Origin: an uncultured Sutterella sp.
GTDB taxonomy: Bacteria > Pseudomonadota > Gammaproteobacteria > Burkholderiales > Burkholderiaceae_F
Assembly (NCBI GenBank): GCA_900553105.1
Contig: USCE01000048.1
Span: 1 to 8,322 of the forward strand
DNA length: 8,322 nt
Reading direction: 5' to 3'
Shown: positions 6,831 to 8,322 of the stretch, in pieces
Layout: each line of letters opens with the position of its first letter
How positions within the stretch are numbered: position 1 is the stretch's first letter
Position numbers and translations under genes: made by a program
The notes under the pieces: generated by a model
Told to the model about the DNA's origin: nothing
What the model saw: only the letters and a program-made list of their open reading frames with translations
The model's database searches: none

Positions 6831-7274
6831 TCAGAATCCGAAATTAATGAACTTGGGTGTTCCCAACGTGTCCTTGTCACCGGGTTCAGTCGGACGGTCC
6901 GCACGGTTTTCCACCGTATAGGGAATGTGAGTTGTGCCCGGGGTAACAACGTACTCAGTGATGCGGTTATTTTGATCACGAACGGTTTCAATTTCAGTGC
7001 CTTGAGCGCGTTTTTTGGGTGCACGACCTTCTGCTCGATCTTTGCGAGCCTTGGCATAATCGGCTTCTGTTGGAGCTAGGTCTGGATTAACTGCATGTGC
7101 TTGGGCGCGTTCGGTTAGACGATCGTAACCAGATTGTTTCGATGGTTGTACAGTTTGTCGAGCAGATTGGGCGTCTTGTTCGCTGATTTGAGGGGGGGCG
7201 CCGACAGTTTGTGCTATGGCCTGCGTGGCCAGCAGCGCGCAGCTAAGAGTTAGGGCGATGAGAGTTTTACGCAT
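6831..7274 (-). CDS. Small exported protein, DUF2782-like
   Basis: A 147-residue protein. Residues 1-21 form a clear Sec signal peptide: MRKT, a hydrophobic core LIALTLSCALLAT, and a cleavage site after QAIA before Q22. The mature part is a charged, Ala/Gln-rich, probably helical linker (about 30-90). It is followed by a compact C-terminal region with ETVRDQNNRITEYVVTPG and LGTPKFINFGF, ending in aromatic residues as DUF2782 proteins do. The function of that family is unknown; periplasmic location is inferred. The assignment is by recall, helped by gene context (BPSS1780-like gene downstream, polA nearby). The true start is ATG 7274, preceded by GAGAAAG. An apparent longer reading from 7319, beginning MCIRDR, is translated from sequencing adapter and is false. 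A C7 run covers codons 26-28, a possible slippage site. Its native promoter is missing or interrupted because real sequence stops at 7302. Confidence 0.7.
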   Translation of the reverse strand: MRKTLIALTLSCALLATQAIAQTVGAPPQISEQDAQSARQTVQPSKQSGYDRLTERAQAHAVNPDLAPTEADYAKARKDRAEGRAPKKRAQGTEIETVRDQNNRITEYVVTPGTTHIPYTVENRADRPTEPGDKDTLGTPKFINFGF

Positions 7275-7302
7275 AGCTTTCTCGCTTTGTGTTGTTGTTA
7301 GT

Positions 7303-7364
7303 CTGTCTCTTATACACATCTGACGCTGCGGTCTCGTGGGCTCGGAGATGTGTATAAGAGACAG
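7303..7364. other. Sequencing-adapter chimera (two Nextera/Tn5 mosaic ends joined)
   Basis: Positions 7303-7321 are the 19-bp mosaic end CTGTCTCTTATACACATCT. TGACGCTGC follows (7321-7329 including the shared T), the start of the Nextera read-1 adapter tail in reverse complement. After one extra G, 7331-7345 reads GTCTCGTGGGCTCGG, the read-2 adapter tail, and 7346-7364 is the mosaic end in the opposite orientation. Two different adapter tails face each other, the structure expected of two library molecules joined, not of an integrated transposon. No 9-bp target duplication flanks it (GTTGTTAGT on the left, CCGTCATAT on the right). It is contamination and a likely misassembly join. Confidence 0.97.
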
Positions 7365-7456
7365 CCGTCATATTGATTTAGTCAAAGAAAATTGCAAAAG
7401 TTTGCAGGCAAAACAGTTATAGTAAGGCATTGGTTTTTTAATTCGGAATTTAAAAA
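7365..7456 (+). promoter_or_regulatory. Upstream region of polA
   Basis: This 92-bp AT-rich stretch lies between the adapter and the polA start codon. TATAGT at 7418-7423 is a plausible -10 box, but no convincing -35 lies 16-18 nt ahead. Only a weak ribosome binding site (CGGA at 7445-7448) precedes the ATG. The left part of the region may be truncated by the adapter junction. Confidence 0.3.
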
Positions 7457-8295
7457 ATGAAAACAGTTTTATTGGTCGACGGCTCCAATTTCCTTTATCG
7501 GGCTTTCCACGGGTTGCCTGATTTACGTACGAGTGCCGGAGAACCCACTGGAGCTATCAAAGGTTTTGCCAACATGCTCAGAATGATTAAATCGATGACA
7601 AAACCTGACTTTGCGGCCTGTGTTTTCGATGCCAAAGGAAATACGTTCAGAAATGAGATTTACACAGAGTACAAGGCAAATCGACCGCCGATGCCAGACG
7701 ATTTGCGAACGCAGGTCGGACCGATTTTGGAAATGATTGATGCGCAAGGCTGGCCCTTGTTGCAAGTGCCCGGCATTGAAGCCGATGACGTGATCGGCAC
7801 TTTGGCGCGCCAAGCGCAACAAAAAGGTTACCGTGTCTTTATCGCAACGGGTGATAAGGATATGAATCAACTCGTCAATGACACGGTATCTGTGGTCAAC
7901 ACCATGACACGTCAAATTTTAACGCCCGAGGCTGTCAAAGAAAAGTTCGGTGTGGCTCCTGCCCAGATCGTGGACTACCTCTCTTTGATGGGTGATGCAG
8001 TTGATAATGTGCCGGGCATTCAAAAGTGCGGTCCGAAGACCGCAGCTAAATGGATTAACGAGTTTGGCTCTTTAGACGAATTGGTTGCCCGTGCCTCGGA
8101 GGTCAATGGCAAGGCCGGTGAATATCTGCGTGAAGGTTTGGCGTTTTTGCCCACGGCCAAAGCGCTGGTGACGATTAAGTGTGACGCGGATTTGACGGAG
8201 TACGTGCCTGAAGGTGACGTAGATCGTTTGGTGTTTAGAAACGAAAATACGGATTTTCTTGCGCAGTTTTATGCTCGATGGGAAATGCAACAAAG
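7457..8295 (+). CDS. polA: DNA polymerase I, 5'-nuclease domain only (3' end cut by adapter)
   Basis: Fragment of 279 complete codons of a protein normally about 900 residues. It covers the 5'-3' exonuclease (flap endonuclease) domain, which removes RNA primers and damaged strands during Okazaki-fragment maturation and repair. Metal-ligand motifs are intact: VDGSNFLYRAF with D8, CVFDAKGNTFRNEIY with D58, PGIEADDVIGTLA with E108/D110/D111, ATGDKDMNQLV with D133/D135, and the helix-hairpin-helix GDAVDNVPGI (179-188) with D180/D183 followed by GPKTAAKW. The 3'-5' exonuclease-like and polymerase domains are missing because the contig ends, not because the gene is broken. The last genuine base is 8295; beyond it the frame reads CLLYTSDA, translated adapter. 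It lies divergent to the DUF2782-like gene, but across the adapter chimera, so adjacency is unproven. Confidence 0.95.
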
Positions 8296-8322
8296 CTGTC
8301 TCTTATACACATCTGACGCTGC
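8296..8322. other. Sequencing-adapter remnant at the contig end
   Basis: The last 27 bases repeat exactly the 27 bases at 7303-7329: the Tn5 mosaic end CTGTCTCTTATACACATCT plus the first eight bases, GACGCTGC, of the Nextera read-1 tail. It interrupts the polA reading frame and marks untrimmed adapter, not genomic sequence. Confidence 0.97.

Noticed and set aside
7303..7364. 19-bp perfect inverted repeats resembling Tn5 ends, as if a mini-transposon were inserted
   Set aside because: The bases between the repeats are library adapter tails, there is no cargo gene and no 9-bp target duplication. It is contamination.
7523..7915. 130-codon minus-strand open frame
   Set aside because: It lies wholly antisense to the well-conserved polA nuclease domain and is a shadow frame.
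7303..8322. Exact 27-bp direct repeat at 7303-7329 and 8296-8322, as if an attachment site or terminal repeat
   Set aside because: Both copies are the same truncated Nextera adapter, not genomic repeats.
7457..8322. polA as a pseudogene or stand-alone short 5'-nuclease
   Set aside because: The frame is intact up to the adapter at 8296; the gene is cut by the contig end.
1..8322. A novel defence, mobile or regulatory system
   Set aside because: All long genes are assigned to known families, mainly housekeeping ones. No recombinase, toxin-antitoxin, CRISPR or phage signature was found; only the amidohydrolase pair is of open function.

Overview
The window reads as a bacterial metagenomic or draft-genome contig of about 50% G+C, probably from a betaproteobacterium (Burkholderiales; a gut Sutterellaceae-type organism is possible but is only an inference). 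The grounds are a MutL with a DMHA-type endonuclease motif as in Neisseria, a mutL-miaA pair, and a neighbourhood made of a BPSS1780-like membrane protein, a small DUF2782-like exported protein and polA. All lineage statements rest on protein recall, not on a search.

Layout. (1) Positions 1-1025, minus strand: the N-terminal third of the cysteine desulfidase CyuA (cut by the window start), preceded in transcription order by a strong intrinsic terminator and a complete DedA-family membrane protein. (2) Positions 1215-4009, plus strand: mutL (mismatch repair) and miaA (tRNA A37 isopentenylation) in a TGATG stop/start overlap. (3) Positions 4000-5740, minus strand: an AbgA-like M20 amidohydrolase followed by a small protein resembling the C-terminal domain of allophanate hydrolase. 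A strong hairpin sits between them, and the small gene overlaps miaA tail to tail. (4) Positions 5741-6046: an intergenic leader region, a hairpin terminator and a G8 run. (5) Positions 6047-7274, minus strand: a BPSS1780-like six-helix membrane protein and, upstream of it, a small exported DUF2782-like protein. (6) Positions 7303-7364: not biology, but two sequencing-library (Nextera/Tn5 mosaic-end) adapters joined back to back inside the contig. (7) Positions 7457-8295, plus strand: the 5'-nuclease domain of DNA polymerase I, cut off by a third adapter remnant at 8296-8322.

Most of the genes are housekeeping (mismatch repair, tRNA modification, DNA polymerase I, membrane homeostasis). The amidohydrolase pair is the only accessory-looking metabolic unit. 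I found no defence system, mobile element, CRISPR array or RNA gene. The most important result is a warning: the 62-bp adapter chimera means that sequence left of 7303 and right of 7364 cannot be assumed contiguous. The two adapter remnants also create false peptide ends (MCIRDR... and ...CLLYTSDA) that must not be annotated as protein.
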